Shown here: one piece after another, positions 15,693 through 24,626 of the stretch
How positions within the stretch are numbered: position 1 is the first letter of the stretch
How the letters are laid out: every line of letters starts with the position of its first letter
Assembly (NCBI RefSeq): GCF_900182705.1
Contig: NZ_FXTP01000010.1
Coordinates: 1-64,000 of the forward strand
Source: Gracilimonas mengyeensis
Lineage (GTDB): Bacteria > Bacteroidota > Rhodothermia > Balneolales > Balneolaceae
Reading direction: 5' to 3'
DNA length: 64,000 bases
Notes under the pieces: model-generated
The model's database searches: none
What the model saw: the letters and a program-made list of their open reading frames with translations, nothing else
Told to the model about the DNA's origin: nothing
Program-made: the position numbers and the translations under genes

Positions 15693-17432
15693 TCACTCCA
15701 ATCTAATTTCTGCGACTCCCGATCCACTCGGAACCATTGGGAATACATTGTTTTCTTTACCCACCATTACTTCAAGGAAATAAGACCCGTCATAGTTGAT
15801 GAACTCTTCAATGGCTCCTTTGAGGTTTTCACGCTCGGTTACTTTAGCCGTGGGGATATAAAATCCTTTGGCTAACTGCTGGAAGTCCGGGTTGATGAGT
15901 TCGGTGGATGAATATCGTTTTTCGAAAAAGAGTTGTTGCCACTGGCGTACCATGCCTAAAAATTCATTATTCAGCAGCAGTACTTTTACTTTGGCTTTGG
16001 TTTGATAAATGGTGGCCAGTTCCTGAATGGTCATTTGTAATCCGCCATCGCCAACAACCGCAACTACGGTTCGGTCAGGGGCGCCAAGGGCTGCTCCAAT
16101 TCCGGCCGGCAGGCCAAAGCCCATGGTGCCGAGTCCGCCGGAAGTAATATTACTTTTAGATTGGGTGAATTTGGTATATCGGCAAGCTACCATCTGGTGT
16201 TGACCTACATCGGTAACCAGGATATGATCACCACCGGTAACATCATTGATATGGCGGATAACTTCACCCATACTCAATACATCCGATTTGGGATGAAGCT
16301 CTTCATCAATCACTTTGTCCCATTCTTCCTGATCGCAATCCCGGAAACGTTGCAGCCATTCTTCGTGGCTGTTGGGCTTTACGAGCTTGTTTAGTTCGGT
16401 GAGGGATTCCTTGGCATCGCCCAACACAGGTACATCAGCCGGAACGTTTTTGTCAATTTCTGCGGGATCAATTTCCAGATGAATCACCTTGGCCTGCTTG
16501 GCGTATTTATCCAGATTTCCGGTCACCCGGTCATCAAACCGCATGCCCACGGCAATCAATACATCGCATTCGTTAGTAAGCAGGTTGGGTCCATAATTAC
16601 CGTGCATCCCCAACATCCCCACATTTAAGGGGTGATCGGTTTCCAGGGCCGAAAGCCCCATGATGGTCCATGCAGAGGGAATACCTGTTTTTTCAATAAA
16701 CTGCTTGAATTCCTTTTCGGCATTTGCAAGAATCACTCCTTGCCCAAAAAGCACATAGGGACGCTCCGCATTGTTAATCAACTCGGCGGCTTCAGCCACT
16801 TTAGACATATCCAGCTTGGGTTTGGGTTTATAGCTTCTGAGCGAGGTACAAGGCTCGTATGCAAAGTCGAACTCCTCAAACTGGGCATCTTTGGTGATAT
16901 CAATCACTACGGGGCCAGGTCGGCCGGACCGTGCTAGGTAAAATGCTTTTGCCAATGCCTGTGGGATTTCTTCCGCTTTCGTGATTTGAAAATTCCACTT
17001 TGTTACGGGCATGGAAATACCCAGCACATCGCATTCCTGGAAGGCATCGCTTCCCAATAGAGAAGAAGGCACCTGCCCCGTAATGCACACAAGGGGAGTG
17101 GAATCGATTTGGGCGTCGGCGATTCCTGTAATCAGGTTAGTGGCACCCGGACCCGATGTGGCGAGGCAGACTCCGACTTTACCATTGGCGCGGGCATAAC
17201 CCTGTGCCATGTGAATAGCACCCTGTTCGTGCCGTGAAAGCACGTGATGAATGCTGTCCTGATGGTCATAAAGGGCATCATACACCGGCATAATAGCGCC
17301 GCCGGGATACCCAAAAGCCATATCGACATTCTCTTGTAGCAGGATCTGGACAATAGCTTCGGCCCCGGTCATGCGTTTAGTCGTCTTTGGTTTTTGTTTT
17401 GTTGATTGTTCGATGGTCTCTACAGTTCCCAT
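15693..17432 (-). CDS. ilvB: Acetolactate synthase large (catalytic) subunit
   Basis: This TPP-, FAD- and Mg2+-dependent enzyme condenses pyruvate with pyruvate or 2-oxobutyrate at the branch point of valine/leucine and isoleucine synthesis. The N-terminal FGYPGGAIMPVYDAL is followed by the catalytic Glu69 in SRHEQGAIHMA. The Mg-TPP motif near the C-terminus is VGDGGLQMTIQEL..LLLNN, and MRFDDRVTGN in the middle domain is typical of the family. The 579 residues are full length. It starts 18 bp after ilvD, with a conserved-looking ACTCAT element directly before the ATG, and leads into ilvN. Confidence 0.96.
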   Translation of the reverse strand: MGTVETIEQSTKQKPKTTKRMTGAEAIVQILLQENVDMAFGYPGGAIMPVYDALYDHQDSIHHVLSRHEQGAIHMAQGYARANGKVGVCLATSGPGATNLITGIADAQIDSTPLVCITGQVPSSLLGSDAFQECDVLGISMPVTKWNFQITKAEEIPQALAKAFYLARSGRPGPVVIDITKDAQFEEFDFAYEPCTSLRSYKPKPKLDMSKVAEAAELINNAERPYVLFGQGVILANAEKEFKQFIEKTGIPSAWTIMGLSALETDHPLNVGMLGMHGNYGPNLLTNECDVLIAVGMRFDDRVTGNLDKYAKQAKVIHLEIDPAEIDKNVPADVPVLGDAKESLTELNKLVKPNSHEEWLQRFRDCDQEEWDKVIDEELHPKSDVLSMGEVIRHINDVTGGDHILVTDVGQHQMVACRYTKFTQSKSNITSGGLGTMGFGLPAGIGAALGAPDRTVVAVVGDGGLQMTIQELATIYQTKAKVKVLLLNNEFLGMVRQWQQLFFEKRYSSTELINPDFQQLAKGFYIPTAKVTERENLKGAIEEFINYDGSYFLEVMVGKENNVFPMVPSGSGVAEIRLE

Positions 17433-17450
17433 AATGAGTGAGATTAAATG

Positions 17451-19130
17451 TTAAAACTCGTCTGTTACACAGCCATTGGAGGCCGATGAAACGGTTCGGG
17501 CGTATTTATAAAGGGTACCGCGGTTTTCCTTCAAGGGAGGGGCGGTCCAGTTCTCTTTGCGTTCGGCAAGTTCTTCGTCTGAAATCAACACGTTGATTTC
17601 TCGTTCTATAGCATCAATGCGGATGGTGTCTCCGTTTTGTATCAAGCCAATGGCACCGCCCACCTGGGCTTCCGGGGTGATATGCCCCACTACAAAACCG
17701 TGAGTACCTCCTGAAAAGCGTCCGTCGGTGATCAGGGCAACGTCGTTGCCTAAACCGGCGCCCATGATGGCAGAAGTAGGTTTCAGCATCTCCGGCATTC
17801 CGGGGCCGCCCTTGGGCCCGCAGTATCGAATAACAACGACATCGCCGGCTTCCACTTCACCGTTTCTAATGCCTTCATTGGCATCTACTTCATTTTCAAA
17901 TACACGGGCGGTTCCTTCAAAAACTTCGCCTTCTTTACCAGTGATTTTTGCTACCGAGCCTTCCGGCGCAATATTGCCATATAAAATCTGTAAGTGCCCG
18001 GTTTTCTTGATGGGCTTATCCAGCGGATAAACAATGTCCTGTGTTTCATCCAGGGGAGCTACTTCAGCCAAATTCTCGGCCAGTGTTTTTCCGGTGATGG
18101 TGAGACAGTCTCCATGCAGCATGTCATTGTTCAACATAAACTTGAGTACCGCTGGTACACCGCCTGCTTTGTGCAGGTCTTCCATTACGTACTGCCCGCT
18201 GGGTTTCAGGTCGGCAAGGAAAGGAGTGGAGTCACTGAGTCGCTGGAAGTCATCCAGTCCGATATCAATATCCGCCGTTTTTGCGATGGCAATCAGGTGC
18301 AATACTGCGTTGGTAGATCCGCCCAAAACCATCACCAATCGGATGGCATTTTCAAAAGATTTTTTCGTGAGGATATCGGAAGGCTTAATATCATTTTCTA
18401 ACAAATAGCGCAGATGTTTTCCTACTTCTTCGCATTCCAACACTTTGGAGCTGTCGTTGGCGGGATTAGATGAATTATAGGGCAGAGCTAATCCCAGGGC
18501 TTCAATAGAAGATGACATGGTATTGGCAGTGTACATTCCGCCGCAAGCACCGGGTCCGGGACACGCATGATGAATCACATCCTTAAACTCCTCTTCTAAC
18601 ATCTTCCCGCTAACTTTTTCGCCCCAGGCTTCAAAAGCGGATACCACGTCTAGTTTTTTTCCATTGTGATGTCCCGGTGCAATCGTACCGCCATATACCA
18701 ATATAGAAGGACGATTTACGCGAATCATAGCCATCAGGGCGCCCGGCATGTTTTTATCGCAACCTACGATTGCCGCAAAGCCGTCGTAAGCCATGCCTTT
18801 AACCACGCTTTCCATCGAATCGGCAATGATATCGCGAGAGGGGAGCGAATAGCGCATACCCGGCGTACCCATCGAAATACCATCGCTAATACCGATGGTG
18901 TTAAAGATGAGCCCGTTCATATCGGAATTCTCAATTCCTTTTTTCACGTGAACGGCCAGATCGTTGAGGTGCATATTACAGGGGTTGCCCTCGTATCCCG
19001 TGCTTGCTACTCCGATGAGAGGTTTCTGCAGGTCGTCGTCGTCCAGCCCGATGGCATGTAGCATCGCCTGGGCTGCAGGCTGGGAGTCGTCTTGAGTTAC
19101 CTGTTTACTGAATTTATTTAATTCCGCCAT
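17451..19130 (-). CDS. ilvD: Dihydroxy-acid dehydratase
   Basis: This Fe-S enzyme dehydrates 2,3-dihydroxy acids to the 2-oxo acids of valine and isoleucine. Cluster Cys residues are in [20 protein letters not shown] and [22 protein letters not shown]-type substrate loops appear as [12 protein letters not shown], and [16 protein letters not shown] is near the C-terminus. I start at the ATG at 19130-19128 (559 residues, [10 protein letters not shown]) because ten extra residues from the upstream ATG at 19160 look non-coding and would run into the leader. It is the first structural gene after the attenuator. Confidence 0.95.
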   Translation of the reverse strand: MAELNKFSKQVTQDDSQPAAQAMLHAIGLDDDDLQKPLIGVASTGYEGNPCNMHLNDLAVHVKKGIENSDMNGLIFNTIGISDGISMGTPGMRYSLPSRDIIADSMESVVKGMAYDGFAAIVGCDKNMPGALMAMIRVNRPSILVYGGTIAPGHHNGKKLDVVSAFEAWGEKVSGKMLEEEFKDVIHHACPGPGACGGMYTANTMSSSIEALGLALPYNSSNPANDSSKVLECEEVGKHLRYLLENDIKPSDILTKKSFENAIRLVMVLGGSTNAVLHLIAIAKTADIDIGLDDFQRLSDSTPFLADLKPSGQYVMEDLHKAGGVPAVLKFMLNNDMLHGDCLTITGKTLAENLAEVAPLDETQDIVYPLDKPIKKTGHLQILYGNIAPEGSVAKITGKEGEVFEGTARVFENEVDANEGIRNGEVEAGDVVVIRYCGPKGGPGMPEMLKPTSAIMGAGLGNDVALITDGRFSGGTHGFVVGHITPEAQVGGAIGLIQNGDTIRIDAIEREINVLISDEELAERKENWTAPPLKENRGTLYKYARTVSSASNGCVTDEF

Positions 19131-19172
19131 GTAAATGAGTGAGTCTGAGATTCTTGTCAAAAAGCTTAATCC

Positions 19173-19207
19173 AAAAAAAAAGCCTTCCGGTTTAGGGAAG
19201 GCTTTTT
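19173..19207 (-). terminator. Attenuator terminator upstream of ilvD
   Basis: Read on the minus strand, AAAAAGCCTTCC, loop CTAAACC and GGAAGGCTTTTTTTTT form a 12-pair stem (GC-rich core AGCCTTCC) ending in an uninterrupted U run. It sits 26 bp after the leader-ORF stop and about 43 bp before the ilvD ATG, so it would stop transcription just before the operon. Confidence 0.88.
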
Positions 19208-19248
19208 GTCAGTAATCATAATCGTGATGTCGTCACAAAGCTTTCCCT
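19194..19248 (-). promoter_or_regulatory. Antiterminator pairing region of the ilv attenuator
   Basis: The last codons of the leader ORF (19248-19235, AGGGAAAGCTTTGT on minus) can pair with the 5' arm of the terminator (19209-19194, ACAAAAAGCCTTCCCT on minus). This gives about 13 pairs, with one mismatch and a two-base bulge. That pairing and the terminator stem use the same arm, so they exclude each other. A ribosome stalled at the Ile/Val/Leu codons leaves the first segment free and antitermination follows. A ribosome at the stop codon covers it and the terminator forms. Confidence 0.75.
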
Positions 19249-19307
19249 GATTGGTATGAACTACCAATGACTTGAATAATGACCAGAGAAATAATGACAG
19301 ACAGCAT
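19233..19307 (-). CDS. ilv leader peptide, 24 residues
   Basis: ATG at 19307-19305 opens a 24-codon frame ending in TGA at 19235-19233. Residues 1-14 read MLSVIISLVIIQVI, so Leu, Val or Ile fill 10 of codons 2-14; the rest includes GSSYQSGKAL. There is no Shine-Dalgarno, as for most genes here. Its role would be to measure charged branched-chain tRNA by ribosome stalling, as the IlvL, IlvB-leader and LeuL peptides do in enterobacteria. It lies between the upstream minus-strand gene (ending 19406) and ilvD, and would be the first cistron of ilvDBNC. Confidence 0.82.
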   Translation of the reverse strand: MLSVIISLVIIQVIGSSYQSGKAL

Positions 19308-19329
19308 AATTAAACGTTTATTTCGACCA

Positions 19330-19360
19330 CAAAGAAAAGCTGATTTACATTCAGTATCAA
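19330..19360 (-). promoter_or_regulatory. Candidate promoter of the ilv leader
   Basis: On the minus strand TTG (19360-19358) is followed after 20 bases by TTTCTTTG (19337-19330). This approximates the Bacteroidota pattern TTG-N19/20-TAnnTTTG with one change (T for A). It is 23 bases upstream of the leader ATG. It is only a pattern match, and the promoter rules for this lineage are assumed. Confidence 0.35.
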
Positions 19361-19405
19361 CTTTATTGTTTGTATAAGATTTTGATTAATGGGATGCCCA
19401 AACCG

Positions 19406-20956
19406 TTAGTTGCTGGCATTTCGTGGAGTGAATTTGCCTTTAATGACTTCCTGAACGGGTTTTTGATGGATTTTTGCCTCCAGCCAGGATATGATGTCCA
19501 AATATAAAAATGGCCTTTTTTGATAGGGCATTTCGTTTATTTCAAGCAATCGGTCACGCAGTTTGATAAACCGATCCTTGAGTGTTGAACCATTTGTTTT
19601 CCCCAAGTCTTGCAGAAATTTAAGGATTTCCTGCTGTACCAGGTTCAGATCATTCATCTTGCGAAGGAAGCGATATACCGAGCGAATTTGATACTCAACA
19701 AGGTTTTGATTTCCAAGTTCATAATGGGCAATCAGGTTTAGGATGCGTGCAAAACAATGCAGGTCCTCCCGCAGTTTCTGGTCGTGGTAGTTGATGATTT
19801 TATTGAGATACTCGATGGCTTTTTCATTCTTCCCAGCGCCAAAGTATAGGCAAGCTATTTTGTAATAAAACACCAGGATACGGTGTGGATCAATCTGCTG
19901 GGAATATTTCTCGATCTTTTGATTCAGTTCAGGTACCATTTCCGTACCCTCAGTAAAAGTACCAGCCATAAAGTGACTGTTAATTTTGGAGGTATAGAGA
20001 TACATAAAGCCCAGGGTTTCCAGGTTTTCATTAGACCGTGTCGGGGGATCTTTGAGAAATGCTTCCAGCTTATTTTTCACTTTTTCATGCTTTTCGTAGT
20101 GCCCCAAGATGAATAGTGCTTCCAGTAAAACATGCTGCCCTTTTAAGTACCAGATGGGTTCCAGTTCCAGCATATCGGGGTTGTTGTTAAATAAGTCTAC
20201 CCATTTCTGGGAATACCGGTATTGGAGCAGGAAGTCCTGTACAATGAGGCTGTACCAGGCATAAGAGACATTCAGGTAAAGCTGTTCGAAAAAACCAAGT
20301 CCTTCCCGGCTAATGTCCTTCAGTTCTTTTTTAAAATACCGGCTGATGTTCTCGTAGTCACGTTCATCCCGCACATGACCTGCTTTTATGTATATGCCGT
20401 ATAGGCGAAGCGAGAGATTGGCCAAGCGGTTGTAATTATTGAGTGTATCAATTTTTTGTTCGGCTTGTTCAATCAGCTCATCAGCACGGTTTTTTAGGCT
20501 GCGGGTGATGTACTGAGATTCAATAATGCGTTCAAAAGTAAGAATCTCGTACTCCAGCGAATGCCGGTGATTTTGAGTTGCCAGGGATTTGGCTTTGTCT
20601 AACAGGCGCAGGCTTTGGATGTATAAGCCTTTATTATACAGGATACGGGCGTGGTCAATCTGTTCCCGCAAATAAATATCCACATTATGGTTGATGTTGG
20701 TAAGCCTGAGACTGGTAAGTATTTGTTTGTATAAGTGTGCTTTGAGGTTTGAAAACTGACGTTTTTTGACTCCTTTGAGGCTTTTGATGATATGGTCCTC
20801 ATCGTATTCATCCACCTTGTCGATAGCATCAAACAGTTTAATAAATTTGGCATCGGGACTGCTGTTGCGGGTGGCATAAATCTTGAAAGCACGCTTTTCT
20901 GCCTTTGTCAACGATTTAATCAGTTGATAAAGATAGTCATTTGGTTGGTTGGCCAT
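19406..20956 (-). CDS. Uncharacterised alpha-helical repeat protein
   Basis: This 516-residue soluble protein has no signal peptide and no membrane segment. The start reads LYQLIKSLTKAEKRAFKIYA, followed by a small helical domain (about 1-90). A long array of paired helices with TPR-like spacing follows (for example KGLYIQSLRLLDKAKSLA and AGKNEKAIEYLNKIINYHD). I recall similar proteins opening with a L..L.KSL.K.EKR.FK motif from many Bacteroidota genomes without assigned function. No catalytic motif is visible. It stands between the ilv and leu genes, transcribed in the ilv direction, and is divergent from leuA over 200 bp. A link to amino-acid metabolism is only positional. Confidence 0.75.
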   Translation of the reverse strand: MANQPNDYLYQLIKSLTKAEKRAFKIYATRNSSPDAKFIKLFDAIDKVDEYDEDHIIKSLKGVKKRQFSNLKAHLYKQILTSLRLTNINHNVDIYLREQIDHARILYNKGLYIQSLRLLDKAKSLATQNHRHSLEYEILTFERIIESQYITRSLKNRADELIEQAEQKIDTLNNYNRLANLSLRLYGIYIKAGHVRDERDYENISRYFKKELKDISREGLGFFEQLYLNVSYAWYSLIVQDFLLQYRYSQKWVDLFNNNPDMLELEPIWYLKGQHVLLEALFILGHYEKHEKVKNKLEAFLKDPPTRSNENLETLGFMYLYTSKINSHFMAGTFTEGTEMVPELNQKIEKYSQQIDPHRILVFYYKIACLYFGAGKNEKAIEYLNKIINYHDQKLREDLHCFARILNLIAHYELGNQNLVEYQIRSVYRFLRKMNDLNLVQQEILKFLQDLGKTNGSTLKDRFIKLRDRLLEINEMPYQKRPFLYLDIISWLEAKIHQKPVQEVIKGKFTPRNASN

Positions 20957-21156
20957 TGTATAAAATAAGTGAGTGTGAGTGTGCTAACTTACTGAAAATT
21001 AACTATCTATTGAAATAGCCGGAATTCTTGGGTGTCGTAAATACTATCAAATGTGGTTTTATGCTTTATATATATGCGCCTACATTCGGCCCAGTTACTT
21101 GAACTTTGACCAGAGAAAGTAATTGACACGGCTTTAAGTTAGAAAACCTCAGACTA

Positions 21157-22314
21157 ATGCCAAATACACAAATACAGATATTCGATACTACGCTTCGCGA
21201 TGGCGAACAAGTTCCCGGCTGCAGGCTCAACACCGAGGAAAAAATTGAAATTGCCCGGGAGCTTGAAAGGCTAGGCGTGGACGTGATGGAAGTCGGGTTC
21301 CCCGTTTCCAGTCCAGGCGACTTTGAGTCCGTGAAGCAAATCTCACAAATCATTACTGAGTCTACGGTGTGCGGGCTCACCCGCGCCGTACAAAATGACA
21401 TCGAAGTAGCAGCTGAAGCCCTCGAGGGGGCGAAGCGTCCTCGTATACACACCGGTATCGGAACCTCCGACAGCCATGTGTTTAATAAATTACGCACTAC
21501 CCGTGAAAAAGTAATTGAACGCGGGGTAGACGCGGTTAAACTGGCTAAGAAATACGTAGAAGACGTAGAGTTTTATGCCGAAGATGCCGGACGTACCGAT
21601 AACGAATACCTGGCCAAAGTAATTGAAGCGGCAATCAAAGCCGGTGCAACGGTAGTTAACATTCCGGATACCACCGGTTACTGCCTGCCTTCTGAATACG
21701 CCGAAAAAATCAAATACCTTAAAGAAAATGTGAAAGGTATTGATAAGGCCATCATCTCTACGCACTGCCATAATGATTTGGGACTGGCTACGGCCAACTC
21801 CATTTCCGGTGTGCAGAATGGAGCACGGCAGATTGAATGTACCATCAATGGTATTGGTGAGCGTGCCGGAAATGCTTCTCTGGAAGAAGTAGTGATGATC
21901 ATGCGTAAACACCATGATCTGAACTTTGACACGAATATCAACACAAAATACTTGTGCGAAGTAAGTGCGCTGGTATCCGCAAAAATGAATATGCCGGTAC
22001 AAGCGAACAAAGCCATTGTAGGCTCAAATGCTTTTGCACATTCCTCAGGTATTCACCAAGACGGTGTGATTAAATCCCGCGAAACCTATGAGATTATTGA
22101 TCCTGAAGAAGTAGGAGCTTTGGAGTCATCCATCGTACTTACCGCTCGCAGTGGCCGTGCCGCCCTTCACTATCGCGCCCAAAAGCTTGGTTTTGAACTG
22201 AGCCGTGAAGAACTGGATCACTATTATAAAGAATTCCTGAACTTGGCCGATCAGCAAAAAGTAATCCAGGACCAGGACTTGATCAACATGTTTACCGTTG
22301 CGGCCACAGGCTGA
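21157..22314 (+). CDS. leuA: 2-isopropylmalate synthase, short form
   Basis: It condenses acetyl-CoA with 2-oxoisovalerate, committing carbon to leucine. The DRE-TIM metallolyase barrel shows [13 protein letters not shown] (9-21), the catalytic and metal-binding [11 protein letters not shown], and [17 protein letters not shown]. At 385 residues it has the barrel and the subdomain ending in a helical region, but not the roughly 120-residue C-terminal LeuA dimer domain that binds leucine in E. coli-type enzymes. [10 protein letters not shown]-like and HSSGIHQDG residues favour LeuA over homocitrate synthase. The leucine gene context agrees. Start by ATG without a Shine-Dalgarno. Confidence 0.92.
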   Translation: MPNTQIQIFDTTLRDGEQVPGCRLNTEEKIEIARELERLGVDVMEVGFPVSSPGDFESVKQISQIITESTVCGLTRAVQNDIEVAAEALEGAKRPRIHTGIGTSDSHVFNKLRTTREKVIERGVDAVKLAKKYVEDVEFYAEDAGRTDNEYLAKVIEAAIKAGATVVNIPDTTGYCLPSEYAEKIKYLKENVKGIDKAIISTHCHNDLGLATANSISGVQNGARQIECTINGIGERAGNASLEEVVMIMRKHHDLNFDTNINTKYLCEVSALVSAKMNMPVQANKAIVGSNAFAHSSGIHQDGVIKSRETYEIIDPEEVGALESSIVLTARSGRAALHYRAQKLGFELSREELDHYYKEFLNLADQQKVIQDQDLINMFTVAATG

Positions 22315-22474
22315 GGAATATCGAACATTCAACATCGAACATTGAAGAAGGAAATCTTGAAAGTTCGGATGTTTAAATAATCTTTGCTCCTGTAAACGAA
22401 TTTCCCCTCTTGGGAGGGGAACAAGGGGAGGGTCGATGAATCCAGAGTTCGAAAATTAGCTGGTTATCTATTAT

Positions 22475-22504
22475 ACTCGCTCCAGACGCTTTGCGATGGA
22501 GTGC
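22475..22504. repeat. Dispersed repeat R4b, copy 2
   Basis: ACTCGCTCCAGACGCTTTGC then GATGGAGTGC is an imperfect palindrome, related to copies at 14966-14993 and 32147-32176. Confidence 0.55.
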
Positions 22505-22541
22505 AAACAGCCATTTCCGATTTTGTTGGAGTTAATACCAA

Positions 22542-22577
22542 ACCTGTCGGGTTTTTAAAACCTGACAGGTCTTTTTT
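22542..22577 (+). terminator. Terminator-like hairpin between leuA and leuC
   Basis: ACCTGTCGGGTTTT and AAAACCTGACAGGT form a 12-14-pair stem with one G-U pair, followed by CTTTTTT. It would end leuA transcripts 38 bp before leuC. The same ACCTGTCAGGTTTT palindrome is a dispersed element in this lineage; a decayed version is at 45594-45665. Confidence 0.75.
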
Positions 22578-22614
22578 AAAAAAGAATATTAAGTAAGAAG
22601 AAGTTTATTCATAC

Positions 22615-24024
22615 ATGCCTAAGACGTTATTTGATAAAGTTTGGGATAGTCATATTGTTACAGAGGTCGAGGGAGGGCAGGAAGTGCTCTATATCGACCG
22701 GCATTTCATCCATGAGGTTACAAGTCCGCAAGCTTTTAGCGGTATTCGCGAACGTGGAATCGATATTTTCCGTAAAGAAAAGATTGTAGCTACGGCGGAT
22801 CATAATGTGCCTACCAAAAATCAGCACCTGCCTATAAAAGACGCACTTTCTAAACTGCAGGTGGATGCGCTGGAACAAAATTGTGAAGATTTCGGGATTG
22901 AACTCTATGGACTAGGACACCCTTACCAGGGGATCGTTCATGTGATTGGGCCCGAGCTGGGAGTTACCAAACCGGGCATGACCATTGTTTGTGGCGATAG
23001 CCATACTTCAACTCACGGGGCATTTGGTGCAATTGCATTTGGGATTGGAACTTCGCAAGTAGAACAGGTGATGGCCACGCAATGTTTGCTGGTGGAACGT
23101 CCAAAAACCATGCGCATCACTATTGACGGGGAGCTGGGTGAAGGCATTTATGCAAAAGACATCATTTTGTATATCATCTCCAAGCTGGGAACCGGTGGCG
23201 GAACCGGACATTTTGTAGAATATGCCGGCAGTGCTATCCGAAGCCTTTCTATGGAAGCCCGTATGACGATCTGTAATATGAGCATTGAGATGGGAGCCCG
23301 TGGTGGCATGATTGCTCCAGACGAGACCACTTTTGAATACGTGAAAGGCCGCGAATTTGCTCCCAAAGGGGAGGAATACGAAAAGGCCGTTAAGTACTGG
23401 AAAACCCTCTATTCCGATGATGAAGCCATTTTCGATACGGAATACACCTTCCCTGCTTCCGATATTGAGCCGATGATTACCTATGGTACTAATCCCGGAG
23501 CGGGTATTAAGGTAACCGGAAATGTACCTACCGAAGAAGAGGTAGAGAATCCCGACGGGCTCAAAAAGTCCCTGGATTATATGGGGTTAGAGCAAGGAGA
23601 AGCTTTATTGGGCAAAAAGATAGACCACGTCTTCATCGGAAGTTGTACCAACAGCCGGATTGAAGATTTACGTATCGTGGCTGATTTTGTGAAAGGGAAG
23701 AAGAAGGCCGATCACGTAAATGCGATGATAGTACCCGGATCACGACAAGTACAGCAGCAAGCACAGGAAGAAGGAATTGATAAGATTCTGGCGGAAGCAG
23801 GTTTTGAGCTTCGGCAATCGGGCTGTTCGGCTTGTTTGGGGATGAATGAAGATAAAATTCCCAAAGGCGAGTACTGTGTGTCTACCTCCAACCGGAATTT
23901 CGAAGGACGCCAGGGCCCCGGTGCCCGCACCATGCTGGTTAGTCCGCTTACCGCCGCTGCCATAGCCATTGAGGGCAAAGTGGTGGATCCACGAGAATTT
24001 ATCATGCAAAAAGTAGCAGTGTAA
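22615..24024 (+). CDS. leuC: 3-isopropylmalate dehydratase large subunit
   Basis: This aconitase-type 4Fe-4S subunit, with LeuD, moves the hydroxyl group of isopropylmalate. Cluster Cys residues are in FIGSCTNSR and in [17 protein letters not shown] and [12 protein letters not shown] are the other active-site blocks. The 469 residues match the usual 465-470. It begins leuCDB: leuD starts 9 bp after its stop and leuB 2 bp after leuD. The upstream hairpin suggests that leuCDB needs its own promoter in the short stretch after 22577, or readthrough. Confidence 0.97.
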   Translation: MPKTLFDKVWDSHIVTEVEGGQEVLYIDRHFIHEVTSPQAFSGIRERGIDIFRKEKIVATADHNVPTKNQHLPIKDALSKLQVDALEQNCEDFGIELYGLGHPYQGIVHVIGPELGVTKPGMTIVCGDSHTSTHGAFGAIAFGIGTSQVEQVMATQCLLVERPKTMRITIDGELGEGIYAKDIILYIISKLGTGGGTGHFVEYAGSAIRSLSMEARMTICNMSIEMGARGGMIAPDETTFEYVKGREFAPKGEEYEKAVKYWKTLYSDDEAIFDTEYTFPASDIEPMITYGTNPGAGIKVTGNVPTEEEVENPDGLKKSLDYMGLEQGEALLGKKIDHVFIGSCTNSRIEDLRIVADFVKGKKKADHVNAMIVPGSRQVQQQAQEEGIDKILAEAGFELRQSGCSACLGMNEDKIPKGEYCVSTSNRNFEGRQGPGARTMLVSPLTAAAIAIEGKVVDPREFIMQKVAV

Positions 24025-24033
24025 GAGTTTATT

Positions 24034-24624
24034 ATGGAGAAGTTTAACGTTTTAAAATCTACAGCGGTGCCCCTTCCTGAGGAGGATGTGGATACCGATC
24101 AAATTATCCCGGCGCGATTTCTGAAAGCCGTGAACAAAGAGGGCTTCGGTGAAAACCTGTTCCGTGACTGGCGATACGATTCAGAAGGGAATCCAAAAGA
24201 AGATTTTGTACTGAATAACGACAAATATTCCGGTCAGATTTTGGTGGCTGGACGCAATTTTGGTTGCGGTTCAAGTCGTGAACATGCGGCCTGGGCCCTT
24301 ACTGATTATGGGTTTAAGGCTGTGATATCCAGTTATTTTGCCGACATTTTTAAGGGTAATGCCTTGAATAACGGATTGCTTCCTGTGCAGGTGAGCGATG
24401 AGTTTTTGAAAAAAGTGTTATCGGAGGTTCAGAAAAAGCCATCCACTCCGATAATAATAGACCTGCCGGAGCAAACGGTATCGCTGGAGGATGGAAGTAC
24501 GGAAAGTTTTGAGATCAACGATTATAAGAAGATGTGCATGCTTAACGGGTATGATGACATCGACTTTCTGTTGAGCCAGAAGGACAAGATAAAAGCATTT
24601 GAACAACAACACGTAGAGTTTTAG
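24034..24624 (+). CDS. leuD: 3-isopropylmalate dehydratase small subunit
   Basis: This is the swivel domain that completes the LeuCD active site. Conserved blocks are [19 protein letters not shown] and [28 protein letters not shown] is also family-typical. The 196 residues match the bacterial small subunit. It lies between leuC and leuB with very short spacers, so the three are surely one transcript. Confidence 0.97.
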   Translation: MEKFNVLKSTAVPLPEEDVDTDQIIPARFLKAVNKEGFGENLFRDWRYDSEGNPKEDFVLNNDKYSGQILVAGRNFGCGSSREHAAWALTDYGFKAVISSYFADIFKGNALNNGLLPVQVSDEFLKKVLSEVQKKPSTPIIIDLPEQTVSLEDGSTESFEINDYKKMCMLNGYDDIDFLLSQKDKIKAFEQQHVEF

Positions 24625-24626
24625 GA

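Larger units (their letters stand above)
22315..22614. other. Gap splitting leuA from leuCDB
   Basis: This is 300 bp of mosaic repeats. It holds TCGAACATTCAACATCGAAC (22321-22340), a CCCCTC..GAGGGG palindrome at about 22406-22420, an R4b copy (22475-22504) and a terminator-like hairpin (22542-22577). No gene is supported. A 20-codon frame at 22496-22558 has some Leu codons but ends inside the hairpin and is not accepted as a leader. Confidence 0.6.

Noticed and set aside
22496-22558. A 20-codon frame with several Leu/Ile codons before the leuC-proximal hairpin
   Set aside because: Its stop lies inside the terminator hairpin, so a translating ribosome would open rather than permit the terminator. 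Its ATG is inside a dispersed repeat, and Leu enrichment is weak compared with the ilv leader.
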